DNA from: Polytrichum commune
Taxonomy: Eukaryota > Streptophyta > Polytrichopsida > Polytrichales > Polytrichaceae
Length of the DNA: 64,000 nt
Assembly (NCBI GenBank): GCA_950295325.1
Contig: OX485809.1
Location: 22,072,001 to 22,136,000 of the forward strand
Direction of reading: 5' to 3'
In this document: positions 33,960 to 46,775 of the stretch, piece after piece
Position numbering within the stretch: the stretch's first letter is position 1
Layout of the letters: each line of letters opens with the position of its first letter
Position numbers and translations under genes: made by a program
The notes under the pieces: model-generated
Database searches by the model: none
What the model was told of the DNA's origin: nothing
Seen by the model: the letters and a program-made list of their open reading frames with translations, nothing else

Positions 33960-36129
33960 TAAGCTAACCGGGACCTAATTGGGGGATGAGTAGTTTACTT
34001 CTTCATCATGGAGTTGGTTGTTGGCAATGTGTATGTTTGACAAATTTCATTTGGCGTTCAACTTCAAATCCAAAGTGCCACGTGATGTTTTCAAAATCAA
34101 AAAATGAATGTCCATAACTGACATATCTAAAATGTCACCTCAATGTCACATGTCTAGTAGTACGTGTCATTTCAATTTCTAACATGTCAATTGACGCGTG
34201 ATTTTTTCCTTCACAAGTCACACTACATGTCAAATTCTATATTGTGCGTGTCAATTGACATGCTCTTTCTTGGGTGCAAGTTTTTGCATGTCAAACGTCA
34301 AAACTTTGTCAAAGAAAACATGGTGACTGTGTGATGTGGGGCATGTGCTTCAGATCTTTTTGCTTGTAGTTAGTTAGTTTGTTGCTTACCATGCTAAATC
34401 TATGAGTGGACTTTAATATGGCTTGTCACTCCTTACGGTTCATCCTATCAATCAAGATCTAGTACTTTTAGAACTTGAGCTTGCCAAAGTATGGCGGAGA
34501 TTAAATCCTATTGCTTAACATTTAGGGGCATCACTCCTTTCATTTACTTTGCAACATGCCATACACACAGACACACACACACACATCGTGATCGCCCTTC
34601 CTGCAGAGCATTCTCTACTCAGACATCTCTCATGTGTCTTTCACAATCAAGCAGATCAATTCAAGGCGTCGTTGTTGATTGGCAACTCCAAATTGCAATG
34701 AGATGAGCACCTAAATGACCGTTTCTTGAGGCGACTGTCTCACAACAACCAGAAACGGTGCCTCGATCTCCAAATGCAACAGACCAAAGGATATCATCAA
34801 AGAGACTACCATTCCTCTCAAATTGCAACACGGTGTTCACATGAGTGCACTCATTGAGACACCAACTTTTAATCACTACAAACACAGACAAAAGATGATG
34901 ACTCTATCAATGCATTCTCTCTGCAGGACTGGAAGCTTCGACTAAGTCTAGGTGCAAACTACCTCAAAGGCTCAAAGCTCCTAGTACTATTGCTTTCTTT
35001 CCACAGGAAAGCTGAAAATTTGAAAAGATCACCACAATGTCCAAAAAGTTACCTGAAATTGAACTTATTTTTCTATTCTTTTCTTTTTGGTACAAGTTGA
35101 AACAAATTCAATCGCAAGAGGAAACTGGAACAAAATAACACCACCGCGGGGAAACCCAAAAGAAGGCCTGCATGGGTGGATCTAGTCCCAGCTGCTAAGG
35201 GAAAATGTCTACTTGGCCCCAACTCTTGGTAGAGAGACAAAGGGTTTCTTGACGGTGGGTAGGGCTCTTGCCTAGAGTGCTAGAGGCTTATATGAGTGAG
35301 GTGGTGTAGCCTCACCCACCCGAGGCCGAACGGCATGGTCTTCATGGGCTTTGATCCAATGTGAGGGCATAGTTGCCTAGTATGGTTCTGGTTGTTGTAG
35401 TGTTGCTCCGTCAACGTGATGATCAACATAAGATTGGACTTTCATGGATGGAAGTCCACATCTAAGGATTGGTTACCAATTAAGGGGTGAGTCCCGAAAA
35501 CAAAGTAGGAGGGTTGGTTCCCCTCATATGAACTATAAGGTCTGCGGTAGGAGGAGCTAACCATTTGCATGGTGGAATGCGAAGGGTTAGCGCTCGTGAT
35601 CCTTGCTAGAAATAAAAATGGTCAATATAGTTCAGGGGAGCTAGCGAGGGTTGCGACATTTACTTTTACATAAGTATAGATTATTGTTAGGTCGTAAATG
35701 CGTGTCAACTTTTGAGTTGTGTTAGTTGCACTTGGAAGCAATCTTTGGCTACTTTTAAAATGAGTTCAACTAAATCAAGTAGTGTTTTCCTTAATACCTA
35801 CATAATTTATTTTTTAATTTTAGCGACATGATAGGCGTTTCTAAAATTTGTAGGTATATATAAAAGAAGCAATTAATGTATGGAGTTGTCTTATTTTCTT
35901 TCTTTTGCACCATGGCCACCACTTGTAGGGAGAACATTGTGATTTTATTAGTGTTCTTCATTGCTCTCAAGATGGTTTTTAATTCTATATCGACCCCTCA
36001 TGCAGTCCTCCATGCTCTCTAACGATTTGTTTATTTTTTTAATAGTTTATTTTGCTTTTAGTAGACAATCTCACACCTCGAACATGATCTGTTTGGAGAT
36101 TAAAAAAAACAAGAATTTTTACGAAATCA
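33960..36129. other. Gene-free interval
   Basis: No coding region is supported. An (AC)n microsatellite occupies 34563-34585. The part at 35150-35640 is less AT-rich and has a patterned look, like an untranslated retroelement region, but I cannot name it. Confidence 0.5.
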
Positions 36130-36133
36130 ATTA

Positions 36134-37080
36134 TTGGGAAGCTATTCAAATAAAATGTTTCGAGATCGAATGAGAATAAATAAAGAAACATTTTTCTTCT
36201 TGTATGAGACTTTGGGGCCCAATATCAAAAAAATTGATACTCCAATGACTGCAAGTGTTGACGTTGAGACAAAAGTTGTTGTTACCCTTGCTAGGTTGGC
36301 TACGGATAACAAACTGTCTATGATAGGAGATTTATATGGTAACACTGAGAGTACCACATCTTGTTCAAGAGTGTTGCAAAACTATCAAAGATCATTTGTT
36401 GCTTATAGTAATTGAAAAAATAACACTTGAAAAAATGAAGACACTATCTGCCGAGTTTGAAGCAATAAAATGTATACCTTATGTCATAGGGACAATAGAC
36501 GGCTCTCACATACCTATTGTGGCCCTATGTAGGGATGCTTCTGAATATTATTATCATAAAGGATTTTATTCAGTCATTTTGCAAGAAGTGGTAGATGCAT
36601 AATGCAAATTTTGGGATTTTGACTTTAGATTGCCAAGAAGTTGTCATGATTGGTCAGTTTTCCAGTCAAATAAGTTAGGCATAGACATTATGGAAAATGA
36701 ATATTTACCTTATAATTGATAGGTGATGCCGCTAATCCAATAAGGCCTTGGTTTTTTTACTCCTTTCAAAGGTGTAAAAGATGGTTTATTGCCTGAAAAA
36801 AATCACTGAAACTACATCCAGTCTAGTACTAAGATGGCCGTTGAACGAGTTTTTGGTTGTTTGAAAAGAAGATGAAGGATTATTCTAAAACAAATTGATG
36901 TACTCTTATAAAACCTTCCAGATCTAGTGACAACATGTATTTATCTACATAACTTGTGCATAGTTCATGGCGATAGGTTCAACATGCACTGGGCAATGAA
37001 AGCCAAAAAAGATATCAGAGACTCAACAAATCAAGACTTCGGCAACTTGCTATCACACTTCAAATTACAAAGAAATCGAT
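36134..37080 (+). pseudogene. PIF/Harbinger transposase remnant
   Basis: The frame at 36134 reads FRDRMRINKETFFFLYETLG, VTLARLATDNKLSMIGDLYG. A shifted frame at 36450-36600 reads IGTIDGSHIPIVAL (first catalytic Asp of the DDE_Tnp_4 family) and YYYHKGFYSVILQEVVDA. After a TAA at 36601 the same frame continues with CKFWDFDF, and further on TPFKGVKDGLLPEKN, AVERVFGCLKRR (the Glu region) and TCIYLHNLCIVHGDRF. Several stops and at least two frame changes make it inactive. Intact relatives are about 400 aa nucleases that act with a Myb-like partner; no partner is seen here. Confidence 0.85.
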
Positions 37081-40000
37081 AAAGCAAATGGATATTATAT
37101 TATTACCTCCCTCAACGGCGCCTATATCAAAAAAATGCATTATAATGGAGAGGATCCGGAGACTTTAAAAACTACTGAAGAGGAAGAGTCATCATAGTCC
37201 AAGAAGATTAAAGATGCTAGAATAAACCACTATTCAACATGAACAAATGGCTCAAAATAGTTGAAGGCTACATTTGGCTCGAGAGAGCACAATCACTTTT
37301 GATGAAGCTCTTGACTTAGATGACACAAAATCTGATTAGATATTTGTTAATACAAATAGTTTAGGTTCAGGGCTCCATATTTGCTTTGTTGAATTTCTAT
37401 GAGCTACACTGATTTGTGATATTTGTTATATCTGTGATTTTTTTAAAACTATTTTTTTATATATAAAATTTCTTTGTGTGGCCAAACTTCTTCAACTAAC
37501 TCTTGCATTTAAGAATTATGTACCATTTTTAATATATGAGTTGCATCTATATATCGGACATTAAGTGGATTGATTTAGATATCTTTTGAAAATTAATTTG
37601 ATTTTGAAGTCCCAAAAGCTAATAATTCTAATGACACTAAAAATGCACAAACTTTCGTAAATGAAGCACTAACTTAAGATGTAAAAATCTTCACACAATA
37701 TTTTTTATAATATGCATTGTAGGTGTCTTTTCATGGGAAATTCCTAAAAAATGCATCATCAGTATTAGATAAAAAAAAACTTCTTGCAATTAAGTCAAAT
37801 AATGTAGTAGAATTGGTGTACTGAATTTATAATCTTCAGCAATGCAAGTGAAAGCACAATCAAAACTAGGCATAATGATTTGATGCTCATACCTTCTGTT
37901 TGTATTGTTGCTACCTGATTATGAGTGGTTTCACAAAAGTTGTAAGGTTTAGCCAAATATGAAAGGTTTAGCAAAATCTGGAAGGTTTTGGGTATAGTTA
38001 GTCACATATTGACATCGTCTGTTTTAGCTTTATTCATTTGAGATATTATCTATACATTCCTCTAAACGATCGGTAATTCTCCTGAAGTTATTTCTCAAAC
38101 TGAAGCACTTAAAGACCACGTAAAAACCATATTTGATTGCAATTATACTTTGATACTCAAAATATATTCTTTGGTTCTTCGAGAATGTAGTTACCATCTA
38201 TTCCTTTGAACTTGCATAATTTGTAGCATACTGTGAGGCCAAACCACCCACCCTTAAGCGTCTTAGTCCGGATGAGGGAATGGGTATCACATTCATGTTC
38301 ACATAGCTCCCTCTTACCAAATTCATAAAACTCCATTTCCTTCCCCGTCAACTCTTGCACACAATTTTATTCCATAAGGAGAGTACAAGCATTGAAAAAT
38401 GCTCTTCTCTATGTATCTCCTTTCCCCTACACTAATTCACACACCAATCCTGAACTCAATACCCAAACCCATTCCCCTAGGCAATCCTCTAATGGTGAAC
38501 CTAACTCCCCTAATGCCCTAGCCCTTGGCCATATTCGGTTCATACCCAGCTTATGCCCGACCTAGTAACCGGGTCCTCGCCCCACAGCTTTGGCCACAAA
38601 TCCGTACTAGTTGCATCGGCCTTAGGCCGTCAATCAGTAACCTTCGGCCATCCCAACAGTAAGCTGCCTCAACCTTGGCTGTAAATCAGTAGCTTCGGCC
38701 AGCCTAGCAATAAGCTGCCTCAACCTCTGGCCGTCAATCAATAACCTTCGGCCATCCCAACAGTAAGCTACCTCAACCCACTACTAGAGATTGTGTACAA
38801 TCTAAACATGTAACAAGACATTTATTGAAGTAAACAAAGACGTGACTTAATAGCATATATTACTAGAAAGCGTGTTGTCTACAACATGTCTTGGAGGACA
38901 TGCCCTACACCCCATGGATCGTCTATTTGGACATACCGACCATATGTTTAGGACCATTGCTTATGCTGTCTGAATATACTAATTGTTTTACGGGCTCCAC
39001 ACTAAATTATTACTCAAAGTTAAAGCGTGCATGCATGTGTAGGGCTATCATTGGTTGATATGTTGAATAATGAGTGGTCCATGTTTAGGATATTGAACAT
39101 TTGCCAACACTTGGTAGGTCCACTTGGAGGCATATGATTGGTTGTATATTAAGATAAATTTTGTTTTCATTGGATGGACGGTCGTTGAATGTATTGGTGT
39201 CCCCATGATGTTGGATGTATTGATGAATTTGATTTCAGATTATATTGTGAAGACTACTGCAAATAAATGAGTGCTTACAATGTAGTAGTTGGTGCGCATA
39301 GGAAGAGCCAACAAACTATCAACATTGAACTTGTAAAACCAATATTAAAAGCTTTTATATATAGGTTAGGTGCTTTGGCCTCCCAAACTCCATAGAATAG
39401 CCGTGGTCAACACAACTTTTGGCACAAGACTTCTATGCACGCCCTGTGAAGATGCCATTGAAAATCATGAAAAACACATAGTGCAAGACTATTAATGCCT
39501 GCCTTAAATTTCCACTCGTAACTAACAAACACAACCTATCATCGATGCACTCTAAATTGCTACAAGAGACTCTGCCTCCCACAAAATTGTGTTGCCTTCT
39601 GCCTCCTCAATGCTCTCGGGGTTGCCTTTGCCATACCACCCAGGTGGATCGCGACACGGATCTCCGCAATTTTGAGGCACTACAGATTTCACTTTTACAA
39701 CAAACCACCCTTTTGGTACAACCTGTTTCTTGTACTTTGAGCTAGCACTGGCCATCACGATTGCCCGCCCAACTTCATTGCTAGGGTGCACAGAAGAAAA
39801 CATGACCACCTCATCGCTTGTTTCGATCTACAACCACATATACCATAGCTCTTAGTCTATCACATTATGGGCAGATGCCAAACCCACAAGCCCTGAATAA
39901 TCACCATTCTGTACAAATGAACGAATTCAGGGTATTCACACTTGTAGATATAGGAATAGTAATAGTCATGTTAAGCTACAACAAATTTTGATCTAACGAC

Positions 40001-40176
40001 CACAATGATGTTCAAATTGGACATGACACGGAATGATAACTCCTTCATCTTCTCACCCCACACCCCCAATGTCAAGGTTATATTGCAAGCATTACATAGG
40101 AATTCTCGTGCCCATTTTCTGTAATTAACAAACCGTGTGTGATAATAGCGTTACCGTAAAGATGCTGGTTCAAGCA
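37081..40176. other. Gene-free AT-rich interval
   Basis: No coding region or RNA gene is supported. The only clear structure is the 52-bp tandem repeat listed separately. Confidence 0.5.
38625..38780. repeat. 52-bp tandem repeat, three copies
   Basis: Three adjoining 52-bp units begin GGCCGTCAATCAGTAACCTT, GGCTGTAAATCAGTAGCTTC and GGCCGTCAATCAATAACCTT. Each contains TTCGGCCA and ends GCTGCCTCAACC or a close variant. Units one and three resemble each other most. Confidence 0.85.
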
Positions 40177-40471
40177 CTACACTAAAATTTGGTATATTCT
40201 GCATCCTAACATTTATGTAATGGAATAATGTCATGGATGATTGAAATGTGGAAGGAAAATTTTAATGGATGGTTGAGATTTGGATGAGAAATTACGAAGT
40301 AAGGGACAGTAGTTGTAACATTGTAAATCTATAATGCCCAAAAAAAATTACAAGGAATGACAAATAATGTTAGGTTTACATTTTGTGTTGGTGACACTAC
40401 ATGGGCGGTTTACAACTAGTATTGTGAAAGACAAATAGAATTGGTGACACTAAATACAATATTTAGTGTAG
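40177..40471. mobile_element. MITE with CTACACTAAA ends, copy 2
   Basis: It starts CTACACTAAAATT and ends AATATTTAGTGTAG. The interior matches 33295-33650 (GGATGATTGAAATGTGGA, GTTGGTGACACTACA, CGGTTTACAA). The sequence just left reads CACTACAC, so a CACTA-type relationship is possible but not shown. Confidence 0.7.
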
Positions 40472-40934
40472 CTATATTGGAGGTGTTTTAGTATAATTCA
40501 TCACAGGGGAGGGAGTAGGTTGTACCTGCTTTAGCATACTCACTGGGTAGTTGTCCACCTGGGGCTGCAGGTTGGGCTGATTTGCAACATCAGTTGGACC
40601 ACCCTTCCCACTCGGTGAGCCCTTATTGCCACTCGCATTTACCTCCATTGCTTTCGCACTATGTCTGGTCACCCGCGCAAGCGATGAAATCTTGTTTTCT
40701 GTGTTAACCCTTAAAGGACATATGCTTTCCCGATACCACACCCAAAATTTGTTTTAAATTTCATTTTAAGCATGATTAACCAATTAATTTACATAGGCTC
40801 TATTCTAAAGAAGTATAGATCTTGCTAAGGTGCTCGATTTGGCATTCTAAAAACCCCATTTGGTGTAATGGAGTAGAAGTTTTGAACAAGATTCTCCCAA
40901 AATAATACCAAGCCCGTGGGGCTTGCATTGTCGT

Positions 40935-43058
40935 TTAAGGGTTAACAATTGGGTTGATCGTGACCTCCACTCCTCTCCTCTTAGCACTTGGATGCACGAT
41001 TGGTGGGGCAACTCGAGTTTTCTTTCGACTTTTGCTTGTGTGAACTGTTGCACACTTTGGAGAATTAGTTGTTGCTACTCTACTCGCGGGTGGGAGTGCT
41101 ACCACTGGGGTCAGTTCAACTACTTCATTAGCCAATGCGACAATATCATCATTGCATGGCAATGAATCCTCATGTCTGTCTTTCTTACACGTCTCCCTTT
41201 CGTCCATTGACCCATGCTGCCAATGAAAGACACATGCATGTCAGGTGCAAAATTAGCATTGAGGTCCATGGCTATGTGCCCATCACGCATGACCTCTGTC
41301 TTACAAATGCATCTCAATGGCATGGTACAAGTCCCAACGAGCATTACATTAAACATGTCCCTATGGAGGTACTTAGGTCCTCTAAACTACCATTGGGAAA
41401 GAAACCCGTGCTACAAAATTTCTCACCTCCAAGCTAGCAGTGTTGGCACTGCTATCACCAGAGATGTCATGAGACAGGTCAGGTGACTCAGGTATCCAGC
41501 TGCCTGCTAATGAAGTGCTCAAATTGCATTGCGTCTTGTTTCGGGCCCGGGTTTTGTGTTTTTGAGGTGCTCCAAGGGCGTTGGTTCCATACTCATAGCA
41601 CTCTGCATTAAACAATCACCATACACATATTTAACTGCCTAGTTCAAACCTACGCCAAGTGTCACGAGGGCCCAATTTCACAAAGCTTACTATAAACCTG
41701 GATGGGGTTTAGCCCTTCTTACCCTTCGCTCCTTTATTAGGCTACTTATTTTTTCCTGCATGTTCAGAAGCTCCGCGAGGTCACTACTCATAGATGGGGA
41801 ATCTTTGTCCACACACGTTGTTGCATGTGTGCTTGTTCCCTCCCCCCACTCCTACCATCATATAATTTTGTAGAAGATTAGAAACAGTAAGGTGGACGTG
41901 GCCCAATTTGAAGATTGCAACAATCTGGACACTACAATGGATTGTTTTTTTTCTTAGGTGTGCATATAGGTACAACATATGGGTGAACAATTTATTAAAT
42001 GATGATGTCACCTTCCCAATGGAGCGTGATGGTATTCCGATGTCATCAACCTTCATCGTGTTCTCCTCAAATCCGTGTCGAGTGGACTTCCCTTGCCTTC
42101 TTAATGCCATTTCCTCTGACCTCCTACGGTAACCATCGTCCTTTGTCAAAGCCAATGTCTTCGACCAATATAAGTCCTCCACATCATTTGGTTGGTTTTT
42201 GGGGTCCTTTTTGGCCCGGGCAACTAATATATTTTTCTTGTTCCGTAAATATTTGGTTACATGGCCATCAAACATCCTCCTTGCCATGCTTGGGAAACCA
42301 GAAAACTCCCATGTTGAGTTTAAAGCCTCCCATATTGAGTCAATTATGGGTTTAGGTTGGTGCTTTACATGGTCCTTTGTAGGATCCAGTCGCACACACT
42401 GCCCTCGAAGTGCAGCCTTCCACCAGTGCTTGTGTTTGCCTTTCCCGCTACCACCTCCATCAATGTACAGAATGTGCTCCTTGAGGCCAGCGAATTGTCG
42501 TGCTGCTTTCAAATTTTTGGCTCTTCTTTCCCTGTAACAACCCAATGCACGAATTCGCGTATGCCTTTGTTGAGTTGTTTCATTGGGATATTCAGGATAC
42601 TCCAATTGGGAGTCAGAATCTTCCCCAGCTGCTACTGCCATGTCCTTCAATGATTTTGATTTTTTTTTGGGTTTTTTGGCAGTGTTTGATGGTGCAAGTT
42701 CAACCAATGTGAGCCTCCTAACAGATGCTCCTTGTAGGCCCCTTACAACCATGCTCTGCAAAGCCCGCCATCCGGGGGTGTCGCCCTCAAACGTAGAAGT
42801 AAAGTTAGACTGAGATTGTTGTTGAGTTTGGGTTAAAAATGCAGCCGATTGCAAGATGGCTTGAACAATTTCGGATGGAAAGTGCATGCCACCAACGCCA
42901 GTTTGAGGCGATGGGGTCCCCAACATTGCAGGAATATGTGTCTGCATTGTCCTCATTTGTGAATGCCTCATCGAATTGCCAGGTGTCATCTCATGGAAAC
43001 TATTGTCGGAGTCGGAAGTGTCCAAGTCAATGTGCTCAGATGATTCGGCAACAACCAT
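40935..43058 (-). CDS. Probable CACTA-element accessory protein, several exons
   Basis: The first exon begins with MVVAESSEHIDLDTSDSDNS at 43058. It runs through a Gln-rich part, the basic block KKPKKKSKS, a helix-rich stretch (YPNETTQQRHTRIRALGCYR) and the region RKKNILVARAKKDP, to a donor near 41999. A following exon, about 41603 to 41433, has both splice signals and reads ECYEYGTNALGAPQKHKTRA; further exons lie near 41356-41217 and 41216-40935. The layout, divergent from a truncated TNP2-type transposase that starts about 100 bp away, fits the second gene of CACTA/EnSpm elements, which binds subterminal repeats. I do not recognise a named domain; the splice model after the first exon is tentative. 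Confidence 0.5.
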
Positions 43059-43166
43059 TTTGGAGTTTGTTGGTATGTACCCTTTTGACGCCTACAAGTT
43101 TAAAAACGATTATAATGTCATCGCCATTTCAATAGATATAGGTACAGGACCAAACCCTGATAGGTT

Positions 43167-45641
43167 CATCTTGCGTGCTATTCTATTGTGGATTATAAAT
43201 GACTACCCTGCATACGGCCTAGTGTCAGGATGTGCCGTGAAGGGCTATAAAGGATGTCCAGTATGTGGTCCAGCAGTGGATTCTCGATACTCTGTAGAGT
43301 TGAAAAAATATATATTTATGGGCCATAGAAGGCATTTGAGAGAAAACCATCCTTACAGATGATTGCGAGCTGCATTCAACGGGTATCCAGAGAGTAGGGC
43401 TGCTCCGGAGCGAGTACCAGGCCATGTTGTAGAGAGGAGAGGCCTATCAAGGTCTAGGTGGTTGGATTCTGGAGGTCGCGAAGGAGCCGACAATGACCCA
43501 ACAAAACAACATGGGGTTAAGAGGCGCAGCGTTCTGTTTAATCTCCCATACTGGCGGGTGAGTAGCTTTAATGTCCAAGTCAATTGTATGTATGCATGTA
43601 CATGAACACTATAGGGGACACATTAAATCCGTGAATTAGAGTACTCGTTGCATTAAAACCTGAACTAAGAACAATTTGGTTGGGTTAAATTTTGTGTATG
43701 TGCAGCATCTCTTGATCGGTAACGTCCTGGATGTTATGCATTGCGAGAAGAATTTGAGCGAAAATGTGATACGCACCCTTTTCGGACAGAAAGACACACT
43801 AGCATCGAGGAAGGATATGGAGAGCCAGAACATAAGGGAGCACTTGTGGATTAAGGAAGGAGACCAGGAAGCTGATGGGGTCGACCAGGCCCATGCATCG
43901 TATGTGCTAACAGAGTTGGAACGGGAAGGAGTCATATACATACTTAGGAGTTTGAAAACCCCATCAGGTTATGTCTCAACGTTTGGGCGTCGCATTGATG
44001 ATGATGGTACCCTGCATGGTCTTAAGTCTCACGACTACCACGTCATCATGCAGCAGTTGTTGCCATTTTGTCTAAGAAACTGTTTACAACGAGGGCCCAA
44101 GTTAGCATTGATGAAACTAAGCAGGGTGTTTGTAAAGATATGTGCAAAGGTCATAGACCCGAACGGGTATAAGGCCTTATATGAAGAAGTCACGCTGACT
44201 ATATGTCTACTAGAGAAGGAATTTCCTCCAAGTTTCTTTGACGTAATGACCCATTTATTAATTCATCTTGTGGAAGTAGATATTTGTGGACTAGTTTATG
44301 GCCGGTGGATGTACCCGATGGAACGTTACATGAAGGTCCTAAAAGGATATGTCAGAAATAAAGCGAAACCCGAAGGCTCTATGGGAAGGGGGTATGCAAT
44401 AGAAGTGTCTTTGGGTTTATGTACAAGTTACATGCAGAATTTCAAATCAACGTCCAAACGGGTATGGGATGACATGGAGGAGGATCGGGATAATTCAGAG
44501 ATATTATGTGGATCTGGGAGGAAGGTGGTGTTAAGTGGCAATGATCAGGACTGGTGTCACACACATGTGCTCATGAACAGTTTGTGCATGGAGCCTTTCC
44601 GAAGGTAAGTGTTGCAACATTAACCGTGTCACTATATTGTTTGGCCTAAACATGATTAATAGTGTGGATGTATAATATGTTGGCCTCAATGTTGCGCATT
44701 TTAGTAATGTGGAATAGTGTGGTTGACTTATATTATTGTGAACAAGTAGGAAACACGAGGAGGCTGAAGCAAGTCACAACGAGGCAAGAAGGTTGTGGCG
44801 TCTAAGTGTACCTGCACGTTTGAGGCGAAGGTGGAGATTTCCAGAACACTTGCGGGCGTTTCCCATATTAAGCAATTGGATCCGTCGCGTGGTGGAAGAG
44901 AGGCAGTACCCCGACTTGACATATGACTCTGATGTCATAGCCCTTTCACACCCCCCCTCTAGCTTTGCAACCAATCATAAGGCTATGTACTATTTTGGCA
45001 ACTACTACAGATGCGAGGATGCTGAAACATCAAGGAAAACAATGAACTGTGGTGTGGCAGGCATTTTTGATTCAGTATGTCAGAACAATGCCAGGGACAT
45101 GAACCCTAGGACAGGGAAGGTTCATTTTGTAGGGAAATTGCAAGACATTTTTGTGCTGGATTATGGAACCTTAAGGCCGTGTATAATGAAGTGCAAGTGG
45201 GTGGAACCTGTATGGCTGGGTCCCAACGCTACTATGAAGAAGGACGAGTTTGGGTTCACTTTAGTGAAAATAGGGAGGATTGAAGGTGTAGGTCCTAATT
45301 CATTTGTTTTTCCTACACAGGTCAATCAAGTGTTCTTTTCTAGATGCCCAGAATCAATTGAGTGGGTTGCAGTATTAAATGTCACCCCAGGGGCAAGACG
45401 TGTAGAGTTTGAAGGGGAGGATATCGACCGATCGACTGAAGACGACCCAGAGTTCATTGTCCGAGAGCCTGAACCAATTGTAGAGGATTACGCATATACA
45501 GTCGCCCCCAACCTTGGGACACGACACCTCACCGCAGAGGAGGTGGCCGATGCTCAGCGGGTAGTGAACCTGGTTGCCGAGCATGATGTAGATGAGGTAG
45601 ATGATAGCGACACAGAATATTACACATCGGAGGAGGAGTGA
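43167..45641 (+). pseudogene. CACTA/EnSpm transposase (TNP2/Transposase_21 type), 5'-truncated
   Basis: Homology to the copy at 51733-47856 begins at FILRAILLWIINDYPAYG, so about 230-300 N-terminal residues are missing. The zinc-binding CPVCGP and MGHRRHL motifs follow. An in-frame TGA at 43360 interrupts the frame before LRAAFNGYPE. A GT-AG intron (43558-43705) separates LFNLPYWR from HLLIGNVLDVMHCEKN. The DUF4218-like part has GLKSHDYHVIMQQLLP and LEKEFPPSFFDVMTHL. A second intron (44605-44749) leads to the DUF4216-like last exon (MYYFGNYYRCED), ending in an acidic tail. Intron positions are the same in the second copy. It is non-functional because of the truncation and stop. Confidence 0.85.
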
Positions 45642-45812
45642 CACCATCTGCACGACATCAATGTATACATTTAGAACAAGTAGCTGAGATCTGTGGGTTT
45701 GGACATGTAGTGCTTCTTAGTGTACATTGTGTTTTGAATATCATAATGTGAAGGTTCATTCAGCGATCTGGAATTGTTGAATTCCGGGTCGGTGAACGTG
45801 ACACCAATTCAG

Positions 45813-45958
45813 GGGTGTGCTCTCAATCCCATGTACCAAGCTTCGTGAGGAACTGTGACAAGTTGAAGGAGAAAGGTGCGGAGCAGATTATCTGTGTGTC
45901 TGTAAATGATCCCTACACCATGAACGCGTGGGCTGAGAAGCTGGGTGCTAAGGACAAG
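45813..45958 (+). pseudogene. Captured exon of mitochondrial-type peroxiredoxin IIF
   Basis: Between an acceptor (CAATTCAG) and a donor (AAG/GTATTT) lies a 146-nt open exon reading GVCSQSHVPSFVRNCDKLKE, then KGAEQIICVSVNDPYTMNAW and AEKLGAKDK. The GVCSQxHVPS motif carries the peroxidatic Cys, and SVNDP-x-x-M-x-AWAEKLGAKD is typical of plant PrxII F, the mitochondrial thiol peroxidase. Upstream, VEFRVGERDTNS may be a remnant of the preceding part, but no convincing full peroxiredoxin is present, and I find no next exon downstream. It lies 170 bp after the truncated CACTA transposase, so transposon capture of a host exon with flanking intron is the likely origin. Confidence 0.8.
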
Positions 45959-46379
45959 GTATTTCAATTCCCATTTTTTAGGTAGATTAAAGTCTGAAGA
46001 GTTGTATTGACTACACTAAACATTGAGGTTATTGTGGCATTAAAATTGGTGTGCCATGTTGACTAGATTGGTCTTCACCAAGTGTCATGACACCCTCTCA
46101 AGTCCCCACCCAATGGTTACAAGACAATTAACGTGGATCGATGATGAATATATAGTATGGGCGTACTAAATCAAATGCTCAATGTAGTTGCCATTTAATT
46201 ACACGTTGTATCAAATACTCAATGAGAATTGCCACTTAATGTAGCAATTCTGCCTGTTTTGCAGCCAGGGTGTCCTCGATGACACCTTTCGTATTGCATA
46301 AATACCTTAAGGGGGAATTGAACTTAATTGGCTATGTCTTGAACTTGGAATAGATAAATTGGCGGGGACCAATGATCGG

Positions 46380-46620
46380 GGAGAACCGGCAGTTAGTTAC
46401 AAATGAACCAGTTGAGTTTGAGAAATAACCGGTTGAGGTTCAAGACTGCAAGAAAATTACCGATCATTCTAGAGGAATTTATAGAATATACCCCAATTTA
46501 ATAAGGGAAAACCGGAGGATGTCAACAAGCAACCGGTTGGACTAGCAAACACTTGGATCTCGACCGATTATACCCAAAAATCTCCCCGATCACTGGCGGG
46601 GACTCACTTCGAGTGGGTAT
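46380..46620. repeat. Dispersed repeat, second copy
   Basis: It shares with 26640-26870 the order GTTGAGTTTG, TTTTAGAGGAATCTGTAGAA (here ATTCTAGAGGAATTTATAGA), AACCGGA and CTTGGAT. The copies are diverged. The class is unknown and there is no coding content. The CCGGTT motif recurs within this copy. Confidence 0.5.
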
Positions 46621-46775
46621 AGGGTAGATTGTAGGGTTAATGGATGAGGTTGACTGAGGCTAAGTCTAAAAAGTTTCAAGTCAGAAAAAACCTCTTGTGG
46701 TAGAGCCGCTGTGACCATATTGATCAAACAATCTAGATGCAAGGGCATTGGGTGTTGTGTGTAAAGGAGTAACTT

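Noticed and set aside
42839-43135. Plus-strand frames upstream of the truncated CACTA transposase
   Set aside because: They lie antisense to the accessory gene and show no similarity to the transposase N-terminus of the second copy.
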